Assembly: GCA_964575425.1 (NCBI GenBank)
Contig: CAZNRD010000029.1
Coordinates: forward strand, 1-37,548
DNA length: 37,548 bases
Reading direction: 5' to 3'
Source: DATEAV01 sp964575425
Lineage (GTDB): Bacteria; Chloroflexota; Anaerolineae; Anaerolineales; E44-bin32
The position numbers and the translations under genes were made by a program. Shown here piece after piece: positions 1 through 7,766 of this stretch. Each line of letters begins with the position of its first letter. The stretch's first letter is position 1. Below the pieces are notes generated by a model. It was not told the DNA's origin. It made no database searches and saw only the letters and a program-made list of their open reading frames with translations.

Positions 1-55
1 CCATCGTCCCGACATTCATGTGCGGCTTCGTCCGCTCAAATTTCTGCTTGGCCAT
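1..55 (-). CDS. tuf: Elongation factor Tu, N-terminal fragment
   Basis: Only the first 18 codons lie in the window; the gene continues past the left edge. They read MAKQKFERTKPHMNVGTM, the near-universal EF-Tu start leading to the first strand before the G1 loop. A GGAG ribosome-binding site lies eight bases before the ATG. EF-Tu is the GTPase that delivers aminoacyl-tRNA to the ribosome. It is the last gene of a transcript that starts at the promoter at 502-530 and carries three tRNAs ahead of it, the same logic as the E. coli tRNA-tufB operon. Identity is secure despite the short length; whether it is the only tuf copy cannot be seen. Confidence 0.92.
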   Translation of the reverse strand, partial: MAKQKFERTKPHMNVGTM

Positions 56-104
56 GACGCTTTCTCCTCGCTGTGTTGTCCGCTTGAGCCCTGCCGTCAG
101 CCAG

Positions 105-177
105 AGCCCTCAATGGGATTTGAACCCATGACCCCACCCTTACCAAGGGTGTGCTCTACCGCCTGAGCTATGAGGGC
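105..177 (-). tRNA. tRNA-Thr (anticodon GGT)
   Basis: A full cloverleaf folds on the minus strand: acceptor GCCCTCA pairs with TGAGGGC, the anticodon stem is CACCC/GGGTG with loop TTGGTAA, and the T arm has TTCAAAT. The anticodon GGT reads ACC/ACT. The discriminator is T and no CCA is encoded. It is the tRNA nearest to tuf. Confidence 0.96.
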
Positions 178-220
178 CTTCTCCCGTCCACCCCGTCCGA
201 CGGTTTCCGGGGGGACCCAG

Positions 221-303
221 TGGGCGGTGAAGGATTCGAACCTCCGAAGGCTTCTGCCAGCTGATTTACAGTCAGCCCCCTTTGGCCACTTGGGTAACCG
301 CCC
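221..303 (-). tRNA. tRNA-Tyr (anticodon GTA)
   Basis: Class II tRNA of 83 nt with a long variable arm. Acceptor GGGCGGT pairs with ACCGCCC, the anticodon loop is CTGTAAA (GTA, Tyr), and the T loop is TTCGAAT. The discriminator is A and no CCA is encoded. It sits between two Thr tRNAs in the tuf operon, as tyrU does in E. coli. Confidence 0.96.
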
Positions 304-390
304 ATGTCCTTTTCCTTGCCAGCTTCCCACCCGGTTCGAGACCGCTTGGGGCTGGTCGAGGCCACGCCATCCCTCTCCGCCACGAGCCCA

Positions 391-462
391 AGCCGACGAC
401 GGGGCTCGAACCCGTAGCCTACCGCTTACAAGGCGGTTGCTCTTCCGTTGAGCTACGTCGGC
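391..462 (-). tRNA. tRNA-Thr (anticodon TGT)
   Basis: Cloverleaf with acceptor GCCGACG/CGTCGGC, anticodon stem ACCGC/GCGGT and loop CTTGTAA, giving anticodon TGT (reads ACA/ACG). The discriminator is T and no CCA is encoded. It is the first gene after the promoter at 502-530. Confidence 0.96.
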
Positions 463-469
463 ATACGAT

Positions 470-495
470 AAAAACGCGCCTCACCAGCTCGGCGC
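470..495 (-). terminator. Small GC hairpin plus T5 in the tRNA-tuf leader
   Basis: On the minus strand GCGCC (491-495) pairs with GGCGC (476-480) across a 10-base loop, followed by G and TTTTT (470-474). It could terminate read-through from rlmB, but it also begins where the tRNA-tuf transcript should start, so it may be an attenuator or a 5' cap hairpin. The stem is only five pairs, so this is weak. Confidence 0.3.
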
Positions 496-501
496 ATCTA
501 C

Positions 502-530
502 ATTATACCAAACGCCTGCTCAGCCGACAA
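502..530 (-). promoter_or_regulatory. Sigma70 promoter of the tRNA-Thr/Tyr/Thr-tuf operon
   Basis: The minus strand has -35 TTGTCG (525-530), a 17-base spacer and -10 TATAAT (502-507). The predicted start near 495 is about 33 bases before the first tRNA. It matches the housekeeping consensus very well, as expected for a stable-RNA and tuf promoter. Confidence 0.85.
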
Positions 531-562
531 GGCACCCAGTTTATCAACAATTCCAGGCCCCG

Positions 563-1348
563 TCAATGAAGGCCAGCGCCCGCACTGGCCTGTGCCTCTC
601 CCGCCCCAACAACCCCAGCCCCCCTGTACTCACGGGCTGCCCAGGCCGCATACAGGGCCACCGAACCCGCCACCGCTGCGTTGAGGGACTCCACCCTGCC
701 CCGCATCGGCAGTCGTGCCAGGAAATCGCACCGCTGCCGCACAAGCCTCCTCATCCCCTCCCCCTCACTCCCAACCACCAGCGCCAGCGGCAGGGTCAGG
801 TCCACCTGGTCCAGAAGCAGCACCTCGGCACTGCCCTCCAGGCCAACTACCCACAGCCCGTTCTCCTTCAACCAGTCCAGGCACTGCGCCAGGTTGTCGC
901 GCGCCACCAGCAGATGCTCGCACGCGCCAGCGGAGGCGCTCACCACAGCGCTGGTGATGCCCACACTGCCGTGGCGGGGAAGGATTACCCCGTGGACACC
1001 TACAGCCTCAGCCGTGCGCAGCAGCGTGCCGAGGTTCTGCGGATCCTGGAGCACGTCCAGCACCAGGACCAGTGGCGCCTCCCCTGTCTCTCGGGCACGA
1101 TCGAGGATTTCGGCTGGAGACACATACGGGTAAGGACTGACTTCCGCCACGACCCCAGGGCCGCCGGGGACCAGGGCCTCCAGCTTCGTTCGCGGGGCAG
1201 TCTCCACGGGGATGTTGGCCGCCGACGCTCGCTCCAGAATCCAGGCGAATCGCCCGCGCCGCTCAAGGCCTTCCGCCAGCACCAGGCGGTGCACCCGGCG
1301 CCGGCCGGCACGCAGAATCTCGTACACGACGTTCCTGCCGCCGACCAT
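563..1348 (-). CDS. rlmB: 23S rRNA (guanosine-2'-O-)-methyltransferase RlmB / TrmH family
   Basis: SpoU/TrmH-type SAM-dependent 2'-O-ribose methyltransferase of about 261 residues. The N-terminal substrate-binding domain begins GGRNVVYEIL. The C-terminal SPOUT (trefoil-knot) domain shows LVLDVLQDPQNLGTLLRTAE (motif 1, Asn and Arg), VVGSEGEGM (motif 2) and RVESLNAAVAGSVALY (motif 3), all intact. The open frame extends upstream to 1471, but that part overlaps cysS and reads as Arg/Pro-rich shadow, so the ATG at 1348 just before GGRNVVYE is preferred. It follows cysS by 29 bases and is cotranscribed with it, the same pairing seen in Bacillus (cysS-mrnC-rlmB). The exact nucleotide target is inferred from the family. 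Confidence 0.9.
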   Translation of the reverse strand: MVGGRNVVYEILRAGRRRVHRLVLAEGLERRGRFAWILERASAANIPVETAPRTKLEALVPGGPGVVAEVSPYPYVSPAEILDRARETGEAPLVLVLDVLQDPQNLGTLLRTAEAVGVHGVILPRHGSVGITSAVVSASAGACEHLLVARDNLAQCLDWLKENGLWVVGLEGSAEVLLLDQVDLTLPLALVVGSEGEGMRRLVRQRCDFLARLPMRGRVESLNAAVAGSVALYAAWAAREYRGAGVVGAGEAQASAGAGLH

Positions 1349-1377
1349 CTCCCGCGCCGACGGCCTCCGACCCGCGC

Positions 1378-2775
1378 TCAGCCGAGCCTCCAGCGGGTGC
1401 CGCTCCTGCCGTCCTCCACGACGACGCCCATCTCCTGCAGCCGCTGGCGGATGCGGTCGGCCAACGCCCATTGCTTCGCCTGCCGCAGTTCCTCGCGAAT
1501 CTCCACGAGCAAGTCGATGAAAGGAGCAGCCTCGCGCGCCCGGCGCGGCTCGGCCTCCAGCTGCAGCCCCAGCACGCCTGCCAGCTCACGCAGGACAGCC
1601 TGCGCCGCGCCCAGTGCCTCCGCCCCAACGCCGGCATCGCGCGCTTGATTGATCGCTCGCACCAGCTCAAACAGATGGCTGAGCGCGCCCGGCGTGTTGA
1701 AGTCGTCGTCCATCGCCTGCTCAAACCCCCGGCGGGCGGCCTCGGCCTGAGCCGCCAGACCGCGCTCCGCCTCGAGCCCGGCCTCGCTCGAGGGGCTTGC
1801 AGGGCGCAATGCGCCGCGCAGGCGTTCCAGCGCCCGCTCCGCCTGCGCCACCACGGCATCGGTGAAGGTGAGGGGACTGCGATAGCTGGAGTTGAGGATC
1901 AGCATGCGCAAGGCGTCGCCCTCGTGTTCCTTCAGAAACGCCTCAACGGTCACCAGGTTTCCCAGTGACTTCGACATCTTCTCGCCGCCGAGCTGCAGCA
2001 TACCATTGTGAATCCAGTACCGGGCGAAGGGCTTGCCCGTCAGGCTTTCGCTCTGCGCGATTTCGTTCTCGTGGTGAGGGAAGATGAGATCGTTCCCGCC
2101 GCCGTGAATGTCGATCTGGGTTCCCAGATGGTGGAGGATCATGGCCGAGCACTCGATGTGCCACCCCGGGCGGCCGGGGCCCCAGGGGCTGTCCCAGGCC
2201 GGCTCGCCGGGCCTGGCCGCCTTCCACAGCGCGAAGTCGCCGGCCGCCTCCTTCCGCTCGTCCACGCTCAGCCGCGCCCCGGCCAGCATCTCCTCCCGCC
2301 GCCGCCCCGACAGACGTCCGTAGTCCTCATCGCGCTCCACCCGGAAGTAGACGTCTCCGTTGGCGCTGTAGGCATATCCCTTCTCGATCAGCCCCTGAAC
2401 CATCTCGATGATCGCCCCGATCTCCTGCGAGGCCCTCGGGCAGACCGTGGCTGGCAGGACATTCAGGTCGCGCAGGTGCTGATCGTACTCACCAATGTAG
2501 CCCTCGGCCAGCTGCATCGGGTCCACTCCCAGCGCCTTGGCGCGGGCGATGATCTTGTCCTCCACATCAGTGTAGTTCATCACGTGCCGCACCTGATAGC
2601 CGCGATACTCCAGGTAGCGGCGAATGACGTCGAAGACGATCGACGACATGGCATGGCCCACATGCGCCTTGTCGTACACGGTGGGGCCGCAGACGTACAT
2701 CCGCACCTTGCCAGGCTCGAGGGTCTCAAACCGCTCCTTGCGACGCGTCAGGGTGCTGTAGACCATGAGGGCCAT
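1378..2775 (-). CDS. cysS: Cysteinyl-tRNA synthetase
   Basis: Class I aminoacyl-tRNA synthetase that charges tRNA-Cys. Visible motifs are MYVCGPTVYD (zinc/cysteine-binding Cys), HVGHAMSS (HIGH variant), the zinc-ligand region GWHIECSAM, the GGGNDLIFPHHENEIAQSE block and EKMSKSLGN (KMSKS). The C-terminal DALR-type helical domain is complete. The length of about 465 residues is normal. The frame can be extended to a TTG at 2826 that overlaps the stop of the upstream TRAM-PIN gene, but the spacing to GGAG there is only two bases; the ATG at 2775 has GGAG nine bases upstream and sits just before the conserved YSTLTRRKE. It is the middle gene of a three-gene operon. Confidence 0.96.
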   Translation of the reverse strand: MALMVYSTLTRRKERFETLEPGKVRMYVCGPTVYDKAHVGHAMSSIVFDVIRRYLEYRGYQVRHVMNYTDVEDKIIARAKALGVDPMQLAEGYIGEYDQHLRDLNVLPATVCPRASQEIGAIIEMVQGLIEKGYAYSANGDVYFRVERDEDYGRLSGRRREEMLAGARLSVDERKEAAGDFALWKAARPGEPAWDSPWGPGRPGWHIECSAMILHHLGTQIDIHGGGNDLIFPHHENEIAQSESLTGKPFARYWIHNGMLQLGGEKMSKSLGNLVTVEAFLKEHEGDALRMLILNSSYRSPLTFTDAVVAQAERALERLRGALRPASPSSEAGLEAERGLAAQAEAARRGFEQAMDDDFNTPGALSHLFELVRAINQARDAGVGAEALGAAQAVLRELAGVLGLQLEAEPRRAREAAPFIDLLVEIREELRQAKQWALADRIRQRLQEMGVVVEDGRSGTRWRLG

Positions 2776-2822
2776 GAAGGGCTGCTCCGCATGCAAGTGG
2801 GCTGCCTCAGGTGAGGCCGAAC

Positions 2823-3875
2823 TCAATTCTCCTGCAGCCGGGCGAAGATCATCCGTCCGGCAGCCGTTTGCAGAACCTTGGTCACGACAACCTGCACTGT
2901 TCGGTCAATGTAGCCCTTGCCGCTCTCCACCACGACCATCGTCCCATCGTCAAGGTAACCCACACCCTGCTCGACTTCCTTTCCCTCTTGAATGACCTGC
3001 ACCTCAAGGCTCTCCCCGGGCAGGAAGACCGCCTTGACCGCATTCGCCAGTTCGTTGATGTTGAGCACCGCCACGCCCTGGAGCTCGGCGACGCGATTGA
3101 GGTTGTAGTCGTTGGTCAGGATCGGGCAGCGCAGCCGGCGCGCCAGGATGATGAGCTTGTCGTCCACATCGCGCACGCCCTCCACATCCAGATCGGTGAT
3201 GCGGAAGGGAACGGTTGTGTCCTTCTGCAGCCGATTGAGGATGTCGAGGCCTCGGCGTCCTCGCTGTCGCCGCAGCCCATCCGAGGAATCGGCAATGTGC
3301 TGCAGCTCGTTGAGAACGAAGGCAGGCACAAGCATCGGACTCGGGATGAAGCCAGTGCGGGCAACATCCGCAATGCGGCCATCCACGATGACGCTCGTGT
3401 CGAGCAGCACGCTGCGCCCACCCGGCCCTCCGCTGCGACCATCCTCTCCCAGCGACGACAGCCGGCTTCGCAGGATACCCAGCACATCGTTCTGACGGAC
3501 GATGAAGACAGCCACCCCCAGATAGCCAAAGAGCAGCGCACCGATGAACGGCAGGATCTGACCCAGAGGGGAGGGCAGCAGCGACAGCGGGAACGAAACC
3601 AGAGCCGCGACGATCAGGCCGACGATCAGGCCCATCAACCCCGCCAGCATCGTCTGGGCTGAGATCTGCGACATCAGCGCCCGGAACCGGCGGAGGGGGC
3701 GGGTCGTGATGTAGGGCGTGATGATCAGGCCTACCATCGCGCCCACCAGCGAGAACACGCTTGCATACAGCTCCGGTTGATCGCCAGCCAGCCGTCCCAG
3801 GTAGACGCCCAGGTAGACCCCGCCAACGGCCATGGCCACCATCCCGACAAGCCGCACAACAAATTCAAAGCTCAT
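2823..3875 (-). CDS. Membrane-anchored PIN/TRAM domain protein (YacL-like)
   Basis: About 350 residues. Four hydrophobic segments come first (roughly residues 5-25, 35-55, 75-100 and 105-125). A PIN ribonuclease-fold domain follows, with acidic residues at LLDTSVIVDGRI, FVLNELQHIAD, VRDVDDKLI and LTNDYNLNRVA. A C-terminal TRAM RNA-binding domain ends the protein (GESLEVQVIQEGKE to GRMIFARLQEN). YacL-type proteins are taken to be membrane-tethered RNases or RNA-binding proteins; the substrate is unknown. The ATG at 3875 follows GGCGGGAGAC. The longer frame to 3923 runs into a GC-rich hairpin and is rejected. It is the first gene of the operon and has a long structured leader. The yacL-cysS-rlmB order recalls Firmicutes. 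Confidence 0.9.
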   Translation of the reverse strand: MSFEFVVRLVGMVAMAVGGVYLGVYLGRLAGDQPELYASVFSLVGAMVGLIITPYITTRPLRRFRALMSQISAQTMLAGLMGLIVGLIVAALVSFPLSLLPSPLGQILPFIGALLFGYLGVAVFIVRQNDVLGILRSRLSSLGEDGRSGGPGGRSVLLDTSVIVDGRIADVARTGFIPSPMLVPAFVLNELQHIADSSDGLRRQRGRRGLDILNRLQKDTTVPFRITDLDVEGVRDVDDKLIILARRLRCPILTNDYNLNRVAELQGVAVLNINELANAVKAVFLPGESLEVQVIQEGKEVEQGVGYLDDGTMVVVESGKGYIDRTVQVVVTKVLQTAAGRMIFARLQEN

Positions 3876-3897
3876 GTCTCCCGCCTCTAAAGCAAAC

Positions 3898-3928
3898 GGG
3901 GCGTGCGCCCGGTTTCGGCGCACGCCCC
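3898..3928 (-). promoter_or_regulatory. 12-bp perfect hairpin in the 5' leader of the PIN/TRAM operon
   Basis: GGGGCGTGCGCC (3898-3909) and GGCGCACGCCCC (3917-3928) form a perfect 12-bp stem with a 7-base loop. On the minus strand it is followed by GTTTGCTTTAGAGG and then the ribosome-binding site. It could be an intrinsic-terminator-like attenuator or a translation-modulating stem. No long U tract is present. Confidence 0.5.
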
Positions 3929-3958
3929 AAAGGAGGCCACATCCCTTTCAGTCCCAAG

Positions 3959-3991
3959 CCGGTCCCTCCACCACGAGCCGTTGGACCGGAA
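3959..3991 (-). promoter_or_regulatory. Second leader hairpin of the PIN/TRAM operon
   Basis: The minus strand has CCGGTCC (3983-3989) pairing with GGACCGG (3959-3965) around an 18-base loop containing GTGGTGGAGG. With the stem at 3898-3928 it gives a leader of about 195 nt with at least two stable helices. It does not match T-box or SAM-I riboswitch consensus well enough to be named. Confidence 0.4.
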
Positions 3992-4078
3992 TCCTGCAGC
4001 AGGAAAAGGATGATGACAGATGAAACCGGGCCCGCGCGCCAGCGGAAATAATCGGCCCGTGTCGCGCTTGGCATCACT

Positions 4079-4108
4079 ATGATATCACGCCCTGCGCGCC
4101 GCTGTCAA
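4079..4108 (-). promoter_or_regulatory. Sigma70 promoter for the PIN/TRAM-cysS-rlmB operon
   Basis: -35 TTGACA (4103-4108), 18-base spacer, -10 TATCAT (4079-4084) on the minus strand. Transcription would begin near 4070, leaving a leader of about 195 nt before the ATG at 3875. Confidence 0.7.
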
Positions 4109-4109
4109 T

Positions 4110-4627
4110 CAACACCGTCCCCAAGCCTGTTGAGGAACCCCAAGCATCCGGGACATCGCGAGGCGACCCTCCCACATCCCCACCCCCAACCCCCTGGGCG
4201 TCAAGGAGCCCTACGTCCCGTCGCTCCGAGCCTTCGTCGACAAGCCTGTTCAATAACCAGCCGCGCTGCACGGAAACACCAGCGCCGCATATCGTTCCGG
4301 CCTCCCTGAATGTCCGGGAACCTGCGATGCATCCTTGCCTTCATGTGCGCAGCCGACGCACCTCGCGCGCCCCAACCGGACCCATGCCAACGCCCGGCTC
4401 GGCGAGGAGGAACAATCCTGGGCTGGGCACCAGAGCGATGTCCTCGACCACCACGACCCGGTTCACCGTCCGACGCAGAACACCGATCCTCGTGCAGCAG
4501 ACGCGGCGCCGATGGCTGACTCCGATCGCTCTCACAGGGGAGCTGTCGCGCCAGAGAGGCGCGAGCATCAAGCCTGCCGAAGGGTGACCAAGTTCCTCCC
4601 CCGCTCAGGGGTTTCGATGCTGCCAGC
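4110..4627. other. Unassigned intergenic stretch
   Basis: About 520 bases without a convincing gene. Open frames exist on both strands, but they are short, lack ribosome-binding sites and overlap each other. The motif CAAGCCTGTT occurs twice (near 4123 and 4238), each followed by diverging sequence. A minus-strand frame at 4341-4571 has some protein-like composition (VVVVEDIALVPSPGLFLL) but no recognisable family. The stretch may be decayed coding DNA. Confidence 0.4.
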
Positions 4628-5770
4628 TCAACCCACTTCGTCCCAGGGAGCCGCCGGAGCCCCCTTGCCCAGCAGCGCTTCCCGCAGACCTTCGGCCACT
4701 TCCGGCACGAGGTCCGCCATTGCTGCCAGCAGACCGAAGCATCCGCTCAGCATCATGTCGCCGAAGGGAACGGCGAAATGGGGCCGCAGACTCGAGCCAG
4801 CAAGCAGGTCTCGGCGGGGGCCCGTCACCACAACCCCGAAGTCCGGCCCGTCGAGGCGCAGGGGAGGGTGATCGAAGACCAGCGCACCGTGGCCATAATC
4901 TTCGAACACCTCGTGTCTCGTCAGGGTGCCAGCCGCGAGGCGCTCGACCAGTCCTTCCAGTCGCTCCCGGTCCAGCAGGCCGGTGTGGTGTTCGAACAGC
5001 CCCTCGATGCCCTCCGGTCCCAATCGGAATCCGAGTGTGTGGAAGTTGCCGACGTTGACCATCGCCCGCCGCGCCTGGCGACCCACGCACGGATCGAAGC
5101 TGGCGCCGAGGATGGCCGCCGGCGCCGTGTCCATCACAACCAGAGGGCAGTCAAGCGGCGTGGCCCTCACGGCAACCGCCTGCATCCGGGTGAGGAATTC
5201 GGGGATCTCTTGGGCACGGTAGGCGAACGCGGTGAGGCGGTTCTCTGCTTGCAGCCGGGCCTCGAGGTAGTCGAACCGGAACTGGCGGTCCGAGATGCCA
5301 AGCGGTGCAGCCCCATGGTCGAAGACGGCCACGGCCACGGCGGCCGGCCGCAGCTCAACGCCAAACAGCGCAAACGCTCGCTCCAGGGCCGCGAAGTCGA
5401 AATCACCCAGGACAATGCGCATCACACCGCTCAGCCTCGCGGCCTCGTCTTCACTGACAATCTCCACGCCCAACCTGCGCCGGACCTCTTCCAGGTCATC
5501 GTCAAAACTGCGCGCTGCATCCGGCGTGGCGAAGACCCGTCCGCCGGTACGCCGGAGTGTTTCCACCCCCCACTGGCTCGGCCCACCGCCCATCGTCACT
5601 CCGCTGAGCACGATGTCCTGGCGACACCTCGCCGCCTCCAGCAGCCGCTGGCGCACGATCATTGTCGGAGAGGGCAGCACCAGCTTGAAGCCATTCTCCA
5701 CGCTCAGGCCCGAGCGGAAGAGGAATACGTCCTGTGTTCCGGTGCCGACATCCACCGCAAGGACTTGCAT
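4628..5770 (-). CDS. DUF1786 family protein (ASKHA-like, once annotated as pyruvate formate-lyase activating)
   Basis: A 380-residue protein starting with VLAVDVGTGTQDVFLF, a phosphate-1-type loop seen in the sugar kinase/Hsp70/actin-like fold, and later MVNVGNFHTLGFRLG and VFDHGAAPLGIS. This matches DUF1786, a family sometimes labelled pyruvate formate-lyase activating enzyme although no radical-SAM CxxxCxxC motif is present here. The real biochemical role is unknown. A GGAG site lies six bases before the ATG. It starts 45 bases after the kinase stop and is probably cotranscribed with it. The neighbouring formate dehydrogenase is on the other strand, so a functional link to formate is only suggestive. 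Confidence 0.75.
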   Translation of the reverse strand: MQVLAVDVGTGTQDVFLFRSGLSVENGFKLVLPSPTMIVRQRLLEAARCRQDIVLSGVTMGGGPSQWGVETLRRTGGRVFATPDAARSFDDDLEEVRRRLGVEIVSEDEAARLSGVMRIVLGDFDFAALERAFALFGVELRPAAVAVAVFDHGAAPLGISDRQFRFDYLEARLQAENRLTAFAYRAQEIPEFLTRMQAVAVRATPLDCPLVVMDTAPAAILGASFDPCVGRQARRAMVNVGNFHTLGFRLGPEGIEGLFEHHTGLLDRERLEGLVERLAAGTLTRHEVFEDYGHGALVFDHPPLRLDGPDFGVVVTGPRRDLLAGSSLRPHFAVPFGDMMLSGCFGLLAAMADLVPEVAEGLREALLGKGAPAAPWDEVG

Positions 5771-5815
5771 TGCTCGCTCCGGAAATGCGGTACGACTCAG
5801 GTAGAAACCGCCAGA

Positions 5816-7759
5816 CTAGGGCACAGGCTGCCAATCGGGCTGCAGCTCACGCGTGGAAGGGGAATTCGTGAGATTGATCTCGTCGGCCCCGCTGGCCGTC
5901 ATTCGGTAGATCTCGGGGTTCTGGTCTCGAGTCGAGTTGAAGGCGATGTAGCGGCCGTCTGGGGAAAACACCGGTTCACGGTTTCCGGCGCTGTTGGTCA
6001 GGCGCTGGAAGGAACGGGGGTCGTCCCAGCGGACCACGTAGATTTCGTGCGATCCGGGCCTCCGCCAGGTGAAGAGAATCCACTGGCCATCGGGCGAGAA
6101 GCGCAGGTCAGTCGCGCCCATCAGCGTGTCGCTGCGGTCGAAGTGGCGAGGCGGGTCGCCGCCCTCGGCGGAGCGAACCAGGATGCGTCTGGGCGCATTG
6201 TTGATCGAGCCGCCGACGATCAGGATCGTTGGGTCGAGCGGATGCCAGGCCGGGCAATCTTCGTGCGCATAATTGCCAACGATCCTGAGCGCTGATGGGG
6301 TGCATGTCCCTGGCGGTGGTTCACAGGCCAGGTCCATGATGTAGACCCGGTCGAAGTCGGTGTGGCGCGTGCTGGCAAAGGCGAGGTGTCGGCCGTCGGG
6401 CGACCAAGCCGGGTCGGTGTCGTCACCTGGGAACTGGGTCAGGTTGACGTATCCCGTGCCATCCGCGTTCATCAGCCAGACATCGAGGCCGTTCTCACCG
6501 CCGCCCGGGGCGACGAAGAGCAGGCGCTGGCCGTCGGGGGACCATCGGGGCTGCGCCTTGTTGCCGGGCCCAAAGGTGAGCTGCCGCCAGTCGGTCCCGT
6601 CCGGGTTCATCGTCCACAGCTGCAGGATGCCGTCTCCGCCGCGGTCGCTCACGAAGGCGATGCGCCCGCCGCCGCCGATCAGGGCTGAGGCGGGAAGAGG
6701 CGTAGCAGTGGGTTCCGGCGTAGCGGTGGGTGTGGCTGTGGCTGTCTCCGTCGGCGTGCGCGTGGGGCTCGGCGGAGGAGCCGTCGTCGGCGCAGGCGTC
6801 ACCGTCGCTGCCGGCACCGGCGCCGGGCCGCCTCCAAACAGCCCACCCAGCAGCAGCGCCGCGCCGCCAAGAAGCGCAAGCCCGGCTGCTCCCAGGCCGC
6901 CAAAGAGCAGCCACGGCCTGCCACGGCGGCCCGGGGCCAGCGCCGGCGCGCGCACAGTGGGGGCGATCGCCTGGCCATGCAGCGCACCAACAAAGGTCGA
7001 GACATCGGGAAAGCGCTGGTCCTGCTCGAGGGAAAGGGCGCGTTCGAGGGCCGCCTCAACATAGTCCGGGATGGCCGGGGCGTACTCACGCACCCGTCGC
7101 AGCCGTTCGTGATTCAACATGCGCTCGATGCTGTCGACGGGGGCCTGCCCCGTGAGTAAGTTGTATAGGGTGGCTGCGAACGCGTACTGATCGCTGCGGG
7201 CGTCGGTGCGCATTCCGCCGTACTGTTCAGGCGGTGAGAAGCCGGGCGTCAGCCCGCGTGCACCGGTCGTTGTGGCCGATTGGTCGAACACCTTGGCGAT
7301 GCCAAAGTCCACCAGCACCGCGTTGCCGTCGGGCTGCAGTTTGATGTTCGAAGGTTTGATGTCGCGGTGGATGATAGGCGGCTGCCGCGAGTGCAGGTAG
7401 GCCAGCGCGCTGCCGATGGCGTCTGCCCAGCGGATGACCTCGGCCAGCGTGGGCGGCTGGCGGGCGGCGCGGCTGTGCAGGTCCTCGCCCTCGACGTAGT
7501 CCATCACCAGGTACTGCCGCTCTTCCAGGACAAAATAGTCGGTGACGCGGGGGAGGTTGGGGTGATTCAGGCTGGCCAGCAGGCGGGCCTCGCGCAGGAA
7601 CTGCCGCTCCGCTTCCGGGTTGAGGTTGAGGTTCTCCTTGACCGCAACATTGATCTGCAGGCGCTCGTCAAAGGCCAGATAGACGGCCCCCATGCCGCCC
7701 TTGCCCAGCTGGCGCTCGATGCGGTAGCGGTTGTGAAGGACGGAACCGGCCTGCAGCAT
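5816..7759 (-). CDS. Transmembrane Ser/Thr protein kinase with C-terminal WD40-like (PD40) propeller
   Basis: About 647 residues. A Hanks-type kinase domain covers residues 1 to about 260: GKGGMGAVY (ATP loop), VAVKEN (catalytic Lys), HRDIKPSN, VDFGIA and GFSPPEQYGG. One hydrophobic span (LLFGGLGAAGLALLGGAALL) and a Thr/Pro-rich linker follow, then an extracellular TolB/PD40 propeller with repeats such as PRWSPDGQRLLFV, PAWSPDGRHLAFAS and PVFSPDGRYIAFNS. The architecture suggests a receptor kinase with an external sensor. The frame extends to 7984 and has an ATG at 7768, but that ATG overlaps the -10 element. The ATG at 7759 lies exactly where transcription should begin, implying a leaderless mRNA. 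All catalytic residues are present. Confidence 0.9.
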   Translation of the reverse strand: MLQAGSVLHNRYRIERQLGKGGMGAVYLAFDERLQINVAVKENLNLNPEAERQFLREARLLASLNHPNLPRVTDYFVLEERQYLVMDYVEGEDLHSRAARQPPTLAEVIRWADAIGSALAYLHSRQPPIIHRDIKPSNIKLQPDGNAVLVDFGIAKVFDQSATTTGARGLTPGFSPPEQYGGMRTDARSDQYAFAATLYNLLTGQAPVDSIERMLNHERLRRVREYAPAIPDYVEAALERALSLEQDQRFPDVSTFVGALHGQAIAPTVRAPALAPGRRGRPWLLFGGLGAAGLALLGGAALLLGGLFGGGPAPVPAATVTPAPTTAPPPSPTRTPTETATATPTATPEPTATPLPASALIGGGGRIAFVSDRGGDGILQLWTMNPDGTDWRQLTFGPGNKAQPRWSPDGQRLLFVAPGGGENGLDVWLMNADGTGYVNLTQFPGDDTDPAWSPDGRHLAFASTRHTDFDRVYIMDLACEPPPGTCTPSALRIVGNYAHEDCPAWHPLDPTILIVGGSINNAPRRILVRSAEGGDPPRHFDRSDTLMGATDLRFSPDGQWILFTWRRPGSHEIYVVRWDDPRSFQRLTNSAGNREPVFSPDGRYIAFNSTRDQNPEIYRMTASGADEINLTNSPSTRELQPDWQPVP

Positions 7760-7766
7760 GAGGGGC

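Noticed and set aside
330..352. Possible fourth tRNA T-arm (GGTTCGAGACC) between tRNA-Tyr and tRNA-Thr(TGT)
   Set aside because: No acceptor, D or anticodon stem can be built around it in the 87-base gap.
3876..4070. SAM-I or T-box riboswitch in the leader (GTGGTGGAGGGACCGG resembles part of both)
   Set aside because: The GGAGGGAC-GGC match is partial; the k-turn, the UGAA-CC-GGCAACC strand and the T-box GGGUGGNACCGCG sequence are absent, and there is not enough room for the remaining helices.
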